DNA of 64,000 bases from Seriola aureovittata (taxonomy: Eukaryota; Chordata; Actinopteri; Carangiformes; Carangidae): contig NC_079368.1 in the NCBI RefSeq assembly GCF_021018895.1, forward strand, positions 7,562,001-7,626,000. Direction: 5' to 3'. This document shows positions 48,958 through 61,899 of the stretch, one piece after another. Made by a program: the position numbers and the translations under genes. Each line of letters starts with the position of its first letter. Position 1 is the first letter of the stretch. The notes under the pieces are model-generated. The model was given only the letters and a program-made list of their open reading frames with translations, did no database searches and was not told where the DNA came from.

Positions 48958-48975
48958 TGGGTTAGGGTTAGGGTA
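48958..48975. repeat. Three telomere-type TTAGGG units
   Basis: A short run GGGTTAGGGTTAGGG is read directly. It is too short to call an interstitial telomere. Confidence 0.8.
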
Positions 48976-49585
48976 AAACTTCTTTTGACCTCTTAAACGG
49001 TTATGAGGAATCATATAGACTTTGTTTTGGACTAAAATAGCCTTTTTGGTTTTTGAAGGATTTTTCTTTTTCAAAATAGTCAAAATGGAAAGTGAAATAA
49101 TTAAAAATTGCAATGCAAAGCTCTGAGAGTGACTGCTTGTTTGTTGTGCTTCAAAAATGCGCTGTATCCTGTCTGCCATCGCTGTGCAGATTGATTTAAC
49201 CTTCTCAAAGAACCTGACAGAAGTCAGTCAGCGTCAAACACATCAACGTCAAGGTTTTTTGTCTCTGTTTGCACTTTACTGTTTGGTATCGGCCCATTCT
49301 CGACTCAAAGAAGTAAAAGATACTCTATGCATGCGATACACATTAACCTTAACATTCACCAGTGACATGGCGGAGGTTTTAAATTGTGCCAATGTTAAAC
49401 TCCTTTCTCTGCTCGCCCAGGAGGTGCAGTGTGATGCAACATGTGTGGTAATGCCTTGGCTCGGGCCGAGTGCTGTAACTGTTACATCTCCAACCAAGAA
49501 GAGGATGCACTGAAAACTCATTTCCAAAATAGCATACATGCCATTTTTTTGGGTTCATTTGGCACAGATCTGTATGCTACTGTCA

Positions 49586-49610
49586 AAATAAATAAATAAA
49601 TAAATAAATA
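49586..49610. repeat. (AAAT)n microsatellite
   Basis: About six AAAT units. Confidence 0.9.
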
Positions 49611-50243
49611 CATACATATAAAGATACACACAAATATACACATGCTATTGCCCCCAGCGAATTTGGAGGGGAAGTCAGTTAAAAAAAACACGACCACACT
49701 GTATCACAACCTTTTTCTGTTTTTTATTTCCTCCTCCTCAAACGCTTTAGTCAGTTGCAGGCTTTTCCTGCATTTTTCTAAACTGTCACCTCCAGTAGCT
49801 TACATTAAATGCACTCTCAGCCTGCAGTTCACTAAGTTACACTCACATTTTTTATTCAGATCGAGCCGCTTACCATGAAATAAACTATAATTTCTATTTC
49901 ACGGGGTCTTTAATTTTTGCAAGGCCCTCACTGGTATTTTTTTTTTCACTGACAGCCGAGAGTGGTGTATCTGCAGCTCTTAAATGTTGTAAAGTAGAAC
50001 TGAAACAGAAACACTTGAGCCCAGATGACTTGCTCCAGATCAGCCCTCTAAAGCCACACTTCACAAATACTATACAATTCATTGTTTCGGGTGTTCCACA
50101 GACACCACGGAGTTAAACAGAGACAAAAACATTTGTAACTCTTCAGCACTTGTCATTGAAAATGGATTTCAGTGAAACAGTGAGCGAAGTTGGATGTGAA
50201 ACAGCAGCTGGTGAAAGCTGAGTTTTCACACTTAAGGTATGAA

Positions 50244-50665
50244 TTGGTAAACGGTAAATGGACTGCACTTATATAGCACTTTTCTAGTCTTATCGACCAC
50301 TCGATGCACTTTAAACTACAAGCCACATTCAAACAGCACTTTTTCTATATATACAGTGCTTTTCTATCACACACACACTCACACACTGATGATACATTGG
50401 GGCCGATTTGGGGTTCAATATCTTGCCCAAGGAAACTTTGACATGTGGACACAGCCTGTGAGTGTGTGAGGCTGCACAGTGGTGCTTTGAGCTAAATGCT
50501 AGCATGGCAACCTGCCCATAATAACAATGCTCAGCAGGTATAATGATCGCCATTTTTACCATATCAGTTTAGCATGTTAGCATGCTTACTTTTGTTAATT
50601 GGCACTACATACAAAGTACTGCTGAGGCTTCCACCACCGCTTGAGCCACAGCGAGCATGGCTGAA
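50244..50665 (+). repeat. Interspersed repeat B, split by repeat A
   Basis: The left part (50244-50462) carries 'aaatggactgcacttatata', 'gcacttttctagtcttatcg', 'cacacactgatg' and 'tcttgcccaaggaaactttg'. The right end resumes near 50630 with 'ttgagccacagcg'. Both match an element I recall as very common in teleosts, whose consensus runs from 'taaatggactgcatttat' to 'gagccacagc'. The middle (about 50478-50628) is a copy of repeat A. Class is not determined. Confidence 0.65.
50478..50628 (+). repeat. Interspersed repeat A, copy 3 (nested in repeat B)
   Basis: Phrases 'tgagctaaatgctagcatg', 'aacaatgctcagcaggtata', 'tttagcatgttagcatgct' and 'acaaagtactgctgaggctt' match the 5' part of the family seen at 2.4 and 4.5 kb. 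It interrupts repeat B, so it arrived later. Confidence 0.7.
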
Positions 50666-52195
50666 AAGTGAGGATGCATACAGGTACGGCCGACCAACAA
50701 CAATGAATGTGACGGCTTTAAGATGCTATAATTACATCCAAAATTCAGCTGTTCATATTCACAGTCTAGTGTGGTGTAGTTAATATAAAAACAGCTGTCC
50801 TGTAAAGGTCACATTTTAAACTCCCACAACATCTTAATGTCTTTCAATTAGCCAACTGATTATTATGTCTACTCCTCCAGTGTTTTTGTGCAAGATGTCA
50901 AACATTCATTGCCAGTCCCTCCAGAAAATAGCATCCACGAATGAATAAACTACAAAATGGCAAAACAAAGTAAATTAACTTGATGAAAAATGAACTTATG
51001 TTTTTGAAGTCACCTCACAGGTTAATGAAGCATTGTACAATTTAAAGATGTTCCACTCACACTCACACGGATACAGTCTTTTCTCCGTTTGCATTTGTGA
51101 AGCAGTAAACCTAAACAGGATCAGTTTCATGTCTTAGCAATAGAAGAAAAGAATAAAAGCCTTTTTGGCCAACCAAGCAGAGGATGCATTCAGGTTTAAT
51201 CAGGAATATTGGGGAAATGCTGGCTGTTATGGTTGGAGCTCTTAGAGAGGTGAGTCATTGGCTACCATGGCTTGGACAGCCGCCAACAGAGCTGCTTAAG
51301 GCTGAACGCTGCTCACAGTCGGATTTCGCCTGAGGCATGATCACCATCTTTCCTCAACTCTAATGGCTCAGGAAGTCCTTTCCAATCTTGCTGTGCACTA
51401 CACACCCGAATAAATGTAAAATGAATTCAAATCTCTTGATTACAATAGCTATCTTAGAATAGCCTTGTTTCCTCTTGACAAGTGTAAGTCGTTATTCAGT
51501 GAGTCACTGGCCACTGCCCAAAGTAATAAAGCAAGCATCTGGCATCAACCCGATCTTGTCTTCACTTTATATATTAACTGTTTAAACTGTAGCTGAACTT
51601 ATTTACCCTGAGGTGATTTTAAAGAGAATAGAATACCTTGAGTGTCCTGTACATTGGCTGTTACCTGTGGAAACTACACCACTATTTGAGGAGCTCTATT
51701 GTATGTTAATATTGTGGGACACATTTATACCTCAGGTTAATACATCCCATTTCAATTTCTATGATATGTTTCACTTTTTCTGCATCTTCCTCTGAGCTAA
51801 ACTGACAGTGTTCATCACTGATAACAAATGGAGTATAAAGTGTTAAGAAATGATCCTCTCAGTTGGTCTGGAAGTAGCTTGGGCTTCAAGTGGCTACAGC
51901 TGCACTCTTTTTTTATCATTTCTTGAGTTATTTTATTTCATTTCAGTTTAGTTGTTTGTGTGCTAATAACACAAAAAGTGAAGTGGCTATCACTGTGACA
52001 AAAAAAGAGAAAAAAGAAAATAAAAAATATAAATGACTAAGACATAAAACACAGGGAGAAACTGTGTAAAATACAAGCTGGGGGAAATAGATTGGAATGG
52101 GCCTGATGCAGAGACAGAGATCACAGTGATCATGCGGTTTTTCATACACTAGTCTGCCCCCAGCAAAACATCAACACTGAAATCCTCACCTCAGG

Positions 52196-52220
52196 TTATA
52201 TATATATATATATATATATA
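52196..52220. repeat. (TA)n microsatellite
   Basis: About 12 TA units. Confidence 0.93.
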
Positions 52221-52599
52221 ATTATTCACTATCAGTTCTAGTGACCATTTCAGCTCAGGACTGCAGTTTGTAGCGTAAACTTTTCTGTGTAGCAAACACC
52301 AATTTATTTTGTGATGTTAATATTTCACAAAATTTTAATTTCCTGGCAACAGCTTAACTATTTACAAAAACATTTCACATTTTGTCAATACACTTTCTTT
52401 CTTAACGAAAGTTAAATTAGAAGATTGATACAAAATATGAAGCTAAATATTGAATTATCGGTGTGGTGCTGGCAAGTTAGCTTCATATATATCTTATCAC
52501 AAAGGCTATAAACTGAGGAAAAACAATATGAATTCAATATTTGTTACTGTCCGCTTTAGTTCTTGTATGAACTAAACAAAGAAAATATAACGTGAATGA

Positions 52600-52665
52600 A
52601 AGAGTTTTAGAGGTGGCAGTTTGCAGATTTTGTTACCTTGTCAGACTGAGCCAGGCTAACAGTAC
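52600..52665 (+). repeat. Interspersed repeat C, short partial copy
   Basis: The order 'ttttagaggtgg', 'agattttgttacctt' and 'actgagccaggctaac' matches the 5' part of repeat C. Confidence 0.5.
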
Positions 52666-52909
52666 AGATAAGAGAATGAAATCAAACTACTCCTTTAAAA
52701 GAACAATGTTTAGAAGTGAAGGCCTCACGCTACGTAATGCCCTAATATCAGAAGTATGTGTTCAATGTTACATAAAACTACCTCTCTGGCAAATGCAGCG
52801 TTTTATAACAAAAGGCAGTTCTTCAATAAAGCACTTCACTGACCCACTCTAAAGCACTTTACTGCAGATGTAGAAGAGGACAATGATATAAACTCTTGTG
52901 ACACAGCAC

Positions 52910-53300
52910 ACATCAATTAATTCTAATTCCCAAGCTATTAGCTTTGGATTGCTAATAAAAACATGCACATAGGTGGTCCCCCTTTTGCACTGCTCTGAAT
53001 GTAGGTCAAGCTGCAGCTAAATGATTCCCAATTAGGTGATAGGCAGCTGCACCATGCCAGCATGCCTCTGACTGGCACGGGAGGCATGAGCTCTCATTGG
53101 CATATTAACAACATCCTCCGCCCGAGCTGTGCTGCTGCTCTCTGTCAGCTGGATAATTCACTCAGTGGTCAACGCTGCGGCGGGAGAGCACAGACAAGCC
53201 TCTATTATCATCGCTGTCTATTAGGCTACACACCCATGGATGCTGAATGGCATGCTAATGGCCACAAGACCCCCTTCCCTGATTGTTGCTTAGCATGGAT
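52910..53300. promoter_or_regulatory. Candidate conserved noncoding element 3
   Basis: A unique-looking segment has TCAATTAATTC, CTATTAG, GCTAATAAAA, CCAATTAGGTG, GGATAATTC and GCTAATGG (homeodomain-type cores) plus GGCAGCTGC and TCAGCTGG (E-boxes). GC content is higher than its flanks. This is the strongest of the enhancer-like segments, but the call rests on composition only. Confidence 0.3.
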
Positions 53301-53654
53301 AAATTGAAAAATGATTTCAGGGTGAGTGACACAGACATGAAGCTGATAACAAGTGGTCAGTAAAGTTAATTAAGCAGCACATACTGTACTGAGGGTGCCT
53401 GTACACATTAAGACTGTGTATTGTACATGTTCATTATTATTAATGTTATACGTGTGCATGAAAAGCCAGGATGGATTTTTCCTGCACAATAAAAAATAAT
53501 ATTTAATATATCAGACAACAAACATTGTAGACAGCAGACCATTAGCGTCCTCCCAGTGAGGATTAAGAAGTAATCAGGGGAGAAAAAAACTGACATTCAT
53601 CTGAAAGGCATAGGAAAGTTTTACATTGTAATATTCCATGTGCTAGAATTCCAG

Positions 53655-53840
53655 AAAGATCATCTTTTGCTGACTTTAATATTCACCATGTAATTACATT
53701 TCTATTTGAAAAGCGTTTCGCATTTGTCAAAATAACCGTAATCCTTCAGATGTGGGGATTTATCTCATCCTAATGCTGCTCATCCCATTTTCTGCTCATC
53801 AATGTTGGCAATGCATGCTGAGATTTACTGTTATTTCCTG
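53655..53840. promoter_or_regulatory. Candidate conserved noncoding element 4
   Basis: Unique sequence with GTAATTACATTT, GCATTTGTCAAAATAA, TCAGATGTGG and ATCTCATCCTAATG words. It shows no repeat signature and no coding frame. Confidence 0.2.
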
Positions 53841-54050
53841 GATGGACAATTTATGAATCACTAGATATTCCATTCTGATGTATGTTGATTTAAGTAACCT
53901 GAATATAGAAACCAAGAAATATAGATGCATAGATTAATCCATATTGAATGGGAGACATACAGTAAGAAGATGTGTGTGCTACAGTGTTTGGTTCGGTCTC
54001 GCTCACTGACTGTTTTTCTCTCTCTTTGCACTCCCACACACATTCCTGAG

Positions 54051-54052
54051 CG

Positions 54053-54097
<45 letters not shown>

Positions 54098-54101
54098 ACA
54101 T
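54051..54101. repeat. (CG)5-(CA)n alternating purine-pyrimidine tract
   Basis: Five CG units run directly into about 15 CA units, then ACATACACACA. This gives about 50 bp of almost unbroken purine-pyrimidine alternation, the sequence type most prone to Z-DNA. Confidence 0.95.
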
Positions 54102-56934
54102 GCATTTGCTGCTGCTGCTTGTCAAAACAACCATTAAATGCCTCAATCCTGTAAAAACAAAAATATGTTGCTTCTGAGGTCACAGTTGTTTACTTGGAAG
54201 CATGATGGTATCATACAGTAGTTCATTTTTATTTAAAACTCCATAGGTAATTCATGTAACAAACATTGCACTTCTTTTACTCTATAACTTGCACTGCACT
54301 GGGGACTAAATATAGCTCTCCTCGATGCAATCACTAATCTCTATAACAAGAAAAATAAATCTTCAGCAAAGGTTTTTTTTCTCCTTCAGACGGGAACATA
54401 AAGAAACAAGATGCTGAACTAAAATGGCCACAGTGCACAACATGTAAAATGAAATTTGAACTGGGATTTTTGTATGTATGACTGCTGCAAACCAGCGTTG
54501 GTATTATTTAATTTGAACTCTAGTTTTTTGAGTAACTGATTTACTGGGTGTATAAATGTAATAGCATCTTATTATGGCCTTGGACTGTCTAAGAAAATAT
54601 TTTGAACATTTTTCTTCCAAAGCAAGAATCCAGAGCAACCAAGACTCGACCGCACACATTACCATAATATTCTAGTGCTGTCCACGGGTAACACTCAGAA
54701 AATGTCACAGCTAGTCAGGCTGAACAAACTCCTGACTGTCGACTCAACAGACAGCAATGAGCTGCCTCTGGTCAGTTAAAATAAACTTAAAGCTGCTATA
54801 ATAAATATTTTTTATATTAACTATGAACCAACAGATAATTATCAACAGATTCTGCACTTTTACCCTCAGCTCTCTGTAGCTTTTCAGTATCTTTCAGTGA
54901 ACTGTTTTTGTTTCATTCCATGTAAAGTTACTGTTTTGGTACACTCTCACAGCTCTCATCGCATAATTTGTCATCACAGTAGGCAGCTGTGAAAAAAAAA
55001 AAGCTGAGGTCAGACATTTGCCTCAGGAGTTGTTAGAACTGGGAGTATTACACTTACATTTGCCAGGTGGGCAGGGACACAACTCCAAGTAATTGCTAAT
55101 GTTGCTCTGTATTTGCTTGATGTGTAAATTAGCAAGCGTTTGCTATCAAGTCAAGGTTGTATCAGTCTTGTGTTCAAAACTTGTTTCTTCTAAACTCAAG
55201 TGGCCAAAAAAATCACTTATTATATATCAGTTTATATATATAAATACTTATTCCGTTAACTTGTTAAGTGCTATTTAGGGTCACAGAGGGATGGACCCTA
55301 TCCTCGCATGCCTTGGATGTAAGGCAGGTCCAATAGAGTAGAATCATATTTTAGAGAAATAACAAAGATATTTATAAAGGAAAACAGAGCACAAATCATA
55401 GACAGTTTATGTATTTTATATTATATTTCTCTGACTCACCAAAAGAAAAGGGGCTTGTCAAGATCAACATAGTCACTTACACTAAAAGAAAGACTTAAAG
55501 GAATTCAGTGCACCAAGGCCAAAGCTATTTCATTCTCTAATGGATGTCTGGAGTTTATCAGCCTTGCTTTGTCCAGATGAGATACTGGACTAATGTTGCA
55601 AATCACAGATAATTTAGTAAGTTCAAGAAAGATATGAAACACTGGACTGACAGGCGTGTATTTAATGGATATGGGAATAGTACAATCACCTTGGTTCAAA
55701 TTGAATGCTCATTGACTGTGCGGATGATTGCTTCAGAAAAGGGGCCAATATTTTGTGTGGGAGGAAGATTTTACAGATAGATTCTACACACAGTCTCTGG
55801 AGTTGGGGTCTGTCTTCCCTTATTTGAAACATCTTAAATCTGTGTGAATATGCTAAAAAACACGTACTCCAGGAAATCAGAGATAAGGCAATTTTCTCAC
55901 AGTTTATATGGGCAGTCCAATTAAGTGATTGTATTTGTTAGCAAGTTGGCAGAGTTCAGCCATAACTGATAATTATGTGAAAAGGATAAGTGAAAGTTAG
56001 GGGCAGTGGTTAATTTGGGGATTACAGTCAAATTTAAAAATAGGGAGAAGTTAAGGGTTGAGGTTTAGGATTAAAAATAGTTGGGATAAACCTAAACTCA
56101 GTTTTGGGGGCTGAGTTGATCTGACTCAAGAGACACTGCTATAATCCTCCCGTTGGCTTTTTCACTATTACATTCTGTCTCCCTCCACTCTTTTTTCCAG
56201 TCTCTGTTGTAATTGTGAGAGACACAACAATATGAAGCAGTCAAGCTAACAAGCTATCTGCTAATTAAAGAAAACTGACAAATGCCTGAATTGTGCATAA
56301 GGCAGGTAATTAGTCATGTGCAAACTGTTCTTCAGTTACATTTCCCCTCCAGTGCTTTATTTAGAGTACAAAAAGTTCTGCATTTCAGGATTGGATTGTT
56401 TTAAGAAATTCAAATAACTATGGACATTTTTACACATTTTACACATTACAAATCAGAGGACTCAATCCATGATTGCAGGACCTTCAAGATTTGGGTCTAC
56501 CACTTGCCTACACTAGTCCAGTGCCTGTTCAAACTGTGCCTGTCGGTAGGGGCTGATTGCTTATCCTATGTTAATCCAGCTTGTAGCTTTCTTGAGAGCG
56601 TCATTCAAACAACTTCACTTTCAACACTGCACTTCATTGGGTCCTGAGCAATACACCCTGCAGTGTGCATGGTCAGTCGGTCTCGTTTGTGACTGCTGGA
56701 GTTGGCCGCTCCACTTCGCGCCGATGGTGTCTGGGTGACGAAAATGCAGTTGCAGTTGAGTTTGGTCTTCCTCACGCCAAGAACATGCCTGCATCGCGTG
56801 TGCATGATGGTTGTGTCACTGAATTGCTTCAGCTTGCAAACCTGAATCGCTGCTCCTGCCAGCTCTGTCTTTCTACATAGAGTTTGCCTTGGAAAATGGC
56901 TGTCAGCAGGCAACTTGCATGTTTGATTTCTTTT

Positions 56935-57690
56935 CATTACAAATACATTTTTGTTTTATTTTTGACAGAAAATGTCAATAAAATGCAGCTGTCTCCATAT
57001 GCAGCTGGTAAAAATAGTTAGTAGTGGTAGTTGTTACTTGCACCTCTAAATTTTCTTTGTGTTAGGGGGTAGCTTGTTTGCTACTCTGTTAGCTTAGCCT
57101 AGTTTATCAAATCAGCTTCTTGTTCCCAGCTAACAATCTAGATTACTACGATGTGTTAGCTGTTCCGCTCTTGTAGACAGGGTGTCTCTGCTAGAGAGAC
57201 AGGTCCATCCTTCTCCTAACATTACCTTAGATGTGACAAGTACTCCACATAGCATCACTAGCACAGCCTCATTGACAGATGGTGCAGAGTTCATCCCTGA
57301 TAATTGGTATGGAAAGGGTCGTAAGAGCAAAAGACCAGTTGTATGGCCTGTTCTGCAGTCACTTCTCCCATCTACAAACTGGTTTTTCGACCCTTGCCAG
57401 CTCTGTTGGTAGTACTGTTGGCCTGCATGTCTCCTCCACCTCTGCTGACAGGGTTAATGCATGCTAGTTATAGGGTACAGGCACACTCCACCACTAGCTC
57501 TAGTTATAGCAACATAATTAAGCAGCCAGAGATCACAAAAGCTATACTCGTGAGGATGTTTGAGTTTGCCAGAAAGATGAGATAGCATCAAATAACTGAT
57601 TTCTGGACCCTTACCCATGTGGGGTAATGATGAAAAGTATAGTAGGCTTACGTTTCTGAACCGCTGACTGGCTCACCATTGTAGAGAGCA
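56935..57690 (+). mobile_element. Possible 5' part of the L2 LINE, or separate old repeat
   Basis: This segment lies directly upstream of recognisable LINE coding remnants and has broken open frames with TLDVTSTPHSITSTASLT-like content. I cannot match it to a specific LINE part. It is offered as possible 5' extension only. Confidence 0.3.
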
Positions 57691-60600
57691 GGGATTTGGA
57701 TTTGGAAAATCCCCACGCTGCAGACTATCAGCCTGATTGCCAGATTTATAACGATGAGTCTCTTTCCCTTGTCATATTACTTAAGTTCCCTAAATTTGAA
57801 AATCAGCATGCACTAACGACCTTTCCTACCACTGGATGCAATGAAGTCTTCCACAAGGCATTTGATGCATTTTCCCAAAACAGAATGTGTCCCCATATCG
57901 TCATGTGCACAGACCATTTAAATTTCCAATTATCCCTATCAATGCTTCATCTGCCAGTAGATTTACCGATCAGCATACTACTGACAACTCCAGCCTCAAC
58001 AACATCTTGAAGTGACCTTTAACTCTTTTGTGGCTCTTGTACTGAAACAATTTTTACTAGTTATGAATTGCCCTCTCCAGGACAAAAGATTACTAATCAT
58101 TCTATCTCGTGGTACTTTGCAGACACCTTGGCCCGTATTCACAATTTTTAGAAGAATTGTCTTGTTATATCCAGTAATGACATTCTAATTAGTGGTGACG
58201 TGAAGGCCTGTGATCCTAAAGTCTGTGTAGTAAATAATGACACTTTTGGTTTCACCCTGTTTGTGGGTGCAGTGACTTGATCCTATTCCGTGGGATATAA
58301 GTATCTAGTCTGACTGTTTCTGCCATCACTTTGAAGTGACACTAATCTGTCCTTTTATCATTAGTTTAAATGTATTTACTACATGACAAATTGGTCCAGC
58401 AACTTTAGCGATTGCCGGAGGTCTTGGCTCCATCTAGTCTCTTGGACTCAGTTGGTCCTCTCACCACTAAAACTAGACTGAGGAAACATGTGCTATGAGG
58501 AAGGCCTGCAGAAGATTGGAGAACAAATAGCGAGAACAAATGACGCAAATCAAAATCCAGTCACACAAATGTGTATCAAAATACAAGTATACTCCCTCCA
58601 CTGCTAGAGCAGCATATTTCTTTAATCAGTAACAATAAACACAATCCTAGATTTCTTTTGGACACTGTAGCCAAACTTCAAGAGCAGCCATCTCTTAGCA
58701 GCTCACCCAATGCAGCTCATGATTTTCTAGCATATTTCTGCAATAAAATACAGGAGATTAGATATAAAATCAGCTCTTCTCCAGCTTCTTCTGCAGAACC
58801 AGCTGTGCATTATGTTCACCCCTGGACAGTTTCTGCTTTACTATTATATGTCTTGAATCATTCTAATCCCACCACCTGCCTAAACTCTCCAAAGATCTCT
58901 GGCCAGTTTTGGGACCTTCAGTGCTAAAAATTGTGAATGTATCAGTAACTACTGGCACTGTCCCCACTAGTTTTAAAACTGCCATGTTAAACCTTTACTA
59001 AAGGAACCACACCTTGGTCCAGGATCTCTAAATAACTATCAGCCAGTCAGGGCCTGTCACTCCACTGAAACAGCTCTCATTAGTAGTAAATCTTCTGATT
59101 TCTATGGATTCAGACTCCACCTCTGTGCTCCTCTTACTGGATCTCAGAGCAGCTTTTGATACCACAGATCATTGAATTCTCCTAGAACAACTGGGAAGCA
59201 AATTCTGCATCTCTTGCCTGGCACTGGCCTGGTGTACCCCAGGGCTCTGTTCTTGGTATTCTAGTTTTCTCTCTTTATATTTCACCTTGTGGCCAAATTA
59301 TTCACAGTCATGGAATTAATTTCCACTGTTATGCTGATGATACCCAGCTGTACGTGCCTATAAGAGCTGACGACTCTTCTCAAATTACAAAGTTAGAGTT
59401 CTGTTTGTCTGCTGTGAAAAACTGGATGTCTCAAAATGTTCTGCTCCTAAATTCTGATAAAACTGAGAGGCTGGTCATAGGCCGGCTTGACAGGGACACC
59501 ATTTTGTTCAATAACAGTTACTCTCGACAACTGTGTGATTCCCATAGTCTGACAGCCAGCAATCTAGGTATCACATTTGATCCAACCCTCTTCTTCGTTC
59601 AGCACATTAAAGAAATTACCAAGACCGCCTTTTTTCACCTACATAACATAGCTAAAATTCTGTCTTTTCTCTCCATGACAGATGCTGAAATCTTAATTCA
59701 TGCTTTTGTTTCTATGATGTGATAAGGTTTTGTTTTCTGGCCTGCCACATGCTTGTATTAAAAGTCTTCCATTCTGTTCAGAATGCTGCAGCTAGAATTT
59801 TAATTAAACCCAGAAAATTTGATATTACACCAATTTTACTTTCCATTCATTGGCTCACTATCCATGTCAGATCAGACTTTAAAGTGCTTTTAATTACATA
59901 CAAAGTTCTAAGTTTCTGCTCCTTCATACCTATCTGATCTCCTCAAGCCTTATACTCTATCTTGTGCCCTCCCTTTCCAGAATTTAGGGCTCCTGTCTGT
60001 CTCGAGAGTGAAAAAGACGTGTGCTGGCTGCAGAGCCTTTTCCTATCAGGCCACCTTCCTCTGGACCAACCTCCCTGTTCACATCAGACTGTCTGACTCC
60101 ATTGAGGCTGTCAAATCCAAACTTAAAACTAATCTGTACACCTTAAGTTTCAGTTAGCTCCGTATTCTTTCACAACTTCTGGCTTTGTACCTTTTACAGT
60201 TGGCTTTACAATTTGGCAAATGGATTAGCCTCATAAATCAGTTAAACCCAGTGTTTACAGTATAGTCCATGTCCTGCCGACGAGATTACTGTAAACTTTC
60301 TGAAAACCGCTGCATCACTCTGACTGTTTCTTTATTCCCTCAAGCATATGAGCGCCCAGGCTATGCACCGCTCTCCATCTCCTTCTTGCCCCTATTTTGC
60401 TTTCTCCTCTCTCCTGTTGCTTTCTGCATCCAGAGTTGAAGAATCCGGATCTGCAACTGCAAACCTCCTGCCATCGCTGTGATCCTGCTCAACATCTGCT
60501 GCCAGAATTATTATTATTATTATTATCATTATTATTATTATTATTATTAGTAGTAATAGTAGTATTAATATCATCGTCATTATAACTGTGGTTGCTGTTA

Positions 60601-60895
60601 CTATTATCATTCTCATTATCACATTATCATTGCATGATGGTCCTTCCTCTCGCTCTCTTTCTCTCTTTCAACCAAACCAGTCATTGCAGACGTCCAGAGT
60701 CTGGTTCTGCTCAAAGTTTCTGCCTCTTAAAATGAAGTATTCCCTTGCCACTGTCACCAAGTCCTTGCTCAAGGTGGGAATTGTTGGGTCTCTCTAATCA
60801 ATATTATAAACAGTAAGGTCTAGACCTGCGCTATATGAAAGTGCCTTGTGATATCTTCTGTTGTTTTGGCGCTATATAAATAAAAATTTACTTAC
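57690..60895 (+). mobile_element. Decayed L2-clade non-LTR retrotransposon (LINE)
   Basis: The order of remnants fits the ORF2 of an L2-type LINE. Endonuclease-end fragments lie at 57.7-58.3 kb. The linker follows at about 58.6 kb (SNNKHNPRFLLDTVAKL, then FLAYFCNKIQEIR). The reverse transcriptase has LLDLRAAFD-like sequence near 59.14 kb, QGSVLG and SLYISP near 59.24 kb, and the catalytic YADD at 59330-59341, then QLYVPI and NSDKTE. The C-terminal part has SVQNAAARIL, SIHWLTI, and LPVHIRLSDSIEAVKSKL near 60.1 kb. The 3' UTR has the fish L2 words 'cttgccactgtcaccaagt', 'gggaattgttgggtctct', 'ggtctagacctgcgctatat' and ends 'ggcgctatataaataaaa'. Frameshifts and stops break the frame many times, so it is inactive. 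The 5' end is unclear. Confidence 0.88.
60508..60575. repeat. (ATT)n tract in the LINE 3' UTR
   Basis: Two ATT runs split by ATC, followed by AGT-type variants, inside the LINE 3' untranslated part. Confidence 0.9.
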
Positions 60896-61858
60896 AAGAA
60901 AGCAGCAGCAGCATCATATTAAAGTCAGCATGCAGCTGTGAGATATGCTAAAACTCCTGTTAATAATTTTTCAATCCCATTGGGATTTGTCCCAGTATGC
61001 CCAATGGCAAGTGCACCACTGCTCTGGTCTGGTCTCCAACAACTCCTGGGGGAAACATCTGTCTCTTTAGCTAGTGTCCCACTTTGTCTATTTGCTATTT
61101 GGTGCTATGCAGTTAGCATACAATACGGTTATCAGAGAGTTTTGTGCTGAAATCTGCCTATAGCATCTATACAAGATGCAAATAAGTGCAGTGACAGTGA
61201 ACCAAAACAGTAAAGCTGCAGGCTTTAAAACCAAAACAATGGGCTGAAAGACACTATAAAGCTCCACAGTGTTGAGGGGAACAGTAGAATCTGGTTATAA
61301 TTATCTGCTGGTACGTCACTGTGAACGATACATTTCATGTTACAAGTAGTTTTTTCATCCTTTGTTAATACAAAAATATTAACTATTGCAGCTTTAAATT
61401 AGATTGAGTTTGCAACATGAGAACCAGTTTGGCTACTGATGTATAACTAAACTGTTGCTGAGGAATCAGAAAAGTGACCCCCCCCCAGGTTGAACTGCAT
61501 TGATTCAGTGTTAAAAGTGGAAAAAAATACATTTTGCATTTCAGAGGAGTTGTAGACAGAGTTTATACACTGTGCTACACCATCTCATATAAATGTCACA
61601 GTTTAGGACCCAGGATGTTGACGTGCCATTGCTCTATCCATCGTAGTACAGGCTTTTCACTCCTGTCCAGTTTCCATGGTGATAACTCTGGAGAATGGGC
61701 TGTGCGTCCAACTCTTGACGCTGTGGAAGATTACGTGTGTGTGCGCGTCCGTGTATGCAGCATGATATTTTATGTGCTTTGTCATTATGTGAATATCCCC
61801 TTTAGTTTACACATATTAAATATTTAAGGAGACTGACCAGAGAGCAAATAGAAACAGG

Positions 61859-61899
<41 letters not shown>

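Larger units (their letters stand above)
46220..50240. other. Gene-free stretch
   Basis: This stretch holds the candidate regulatory segment at 46.72-46.99 kb, a GC-rich island at 47.19-47.46 kb, three TTAGGG units near 48959-48975, and an (AAAT)n tract at 49586-49610. No exon was supported. Confidence 0.4.
50670..56930. other. Gene-free stretch
   Basis: It holds a (TA)n tract at 52196-52220, a partial copy of repeat C at 52600-52665, two candidate regulatory segments (52.91-53.30 and 53.66-53.84 kb), and a CG/CA tract at 54.05 kb. No exon was supported. Open frames on either strand are short. Confidence 0.4.

Noticed and set aside
48958..48975. Interstitial telomere
   Set aside because: Only about three TTAGGG units are present, too few for a telomere-fusion relic.
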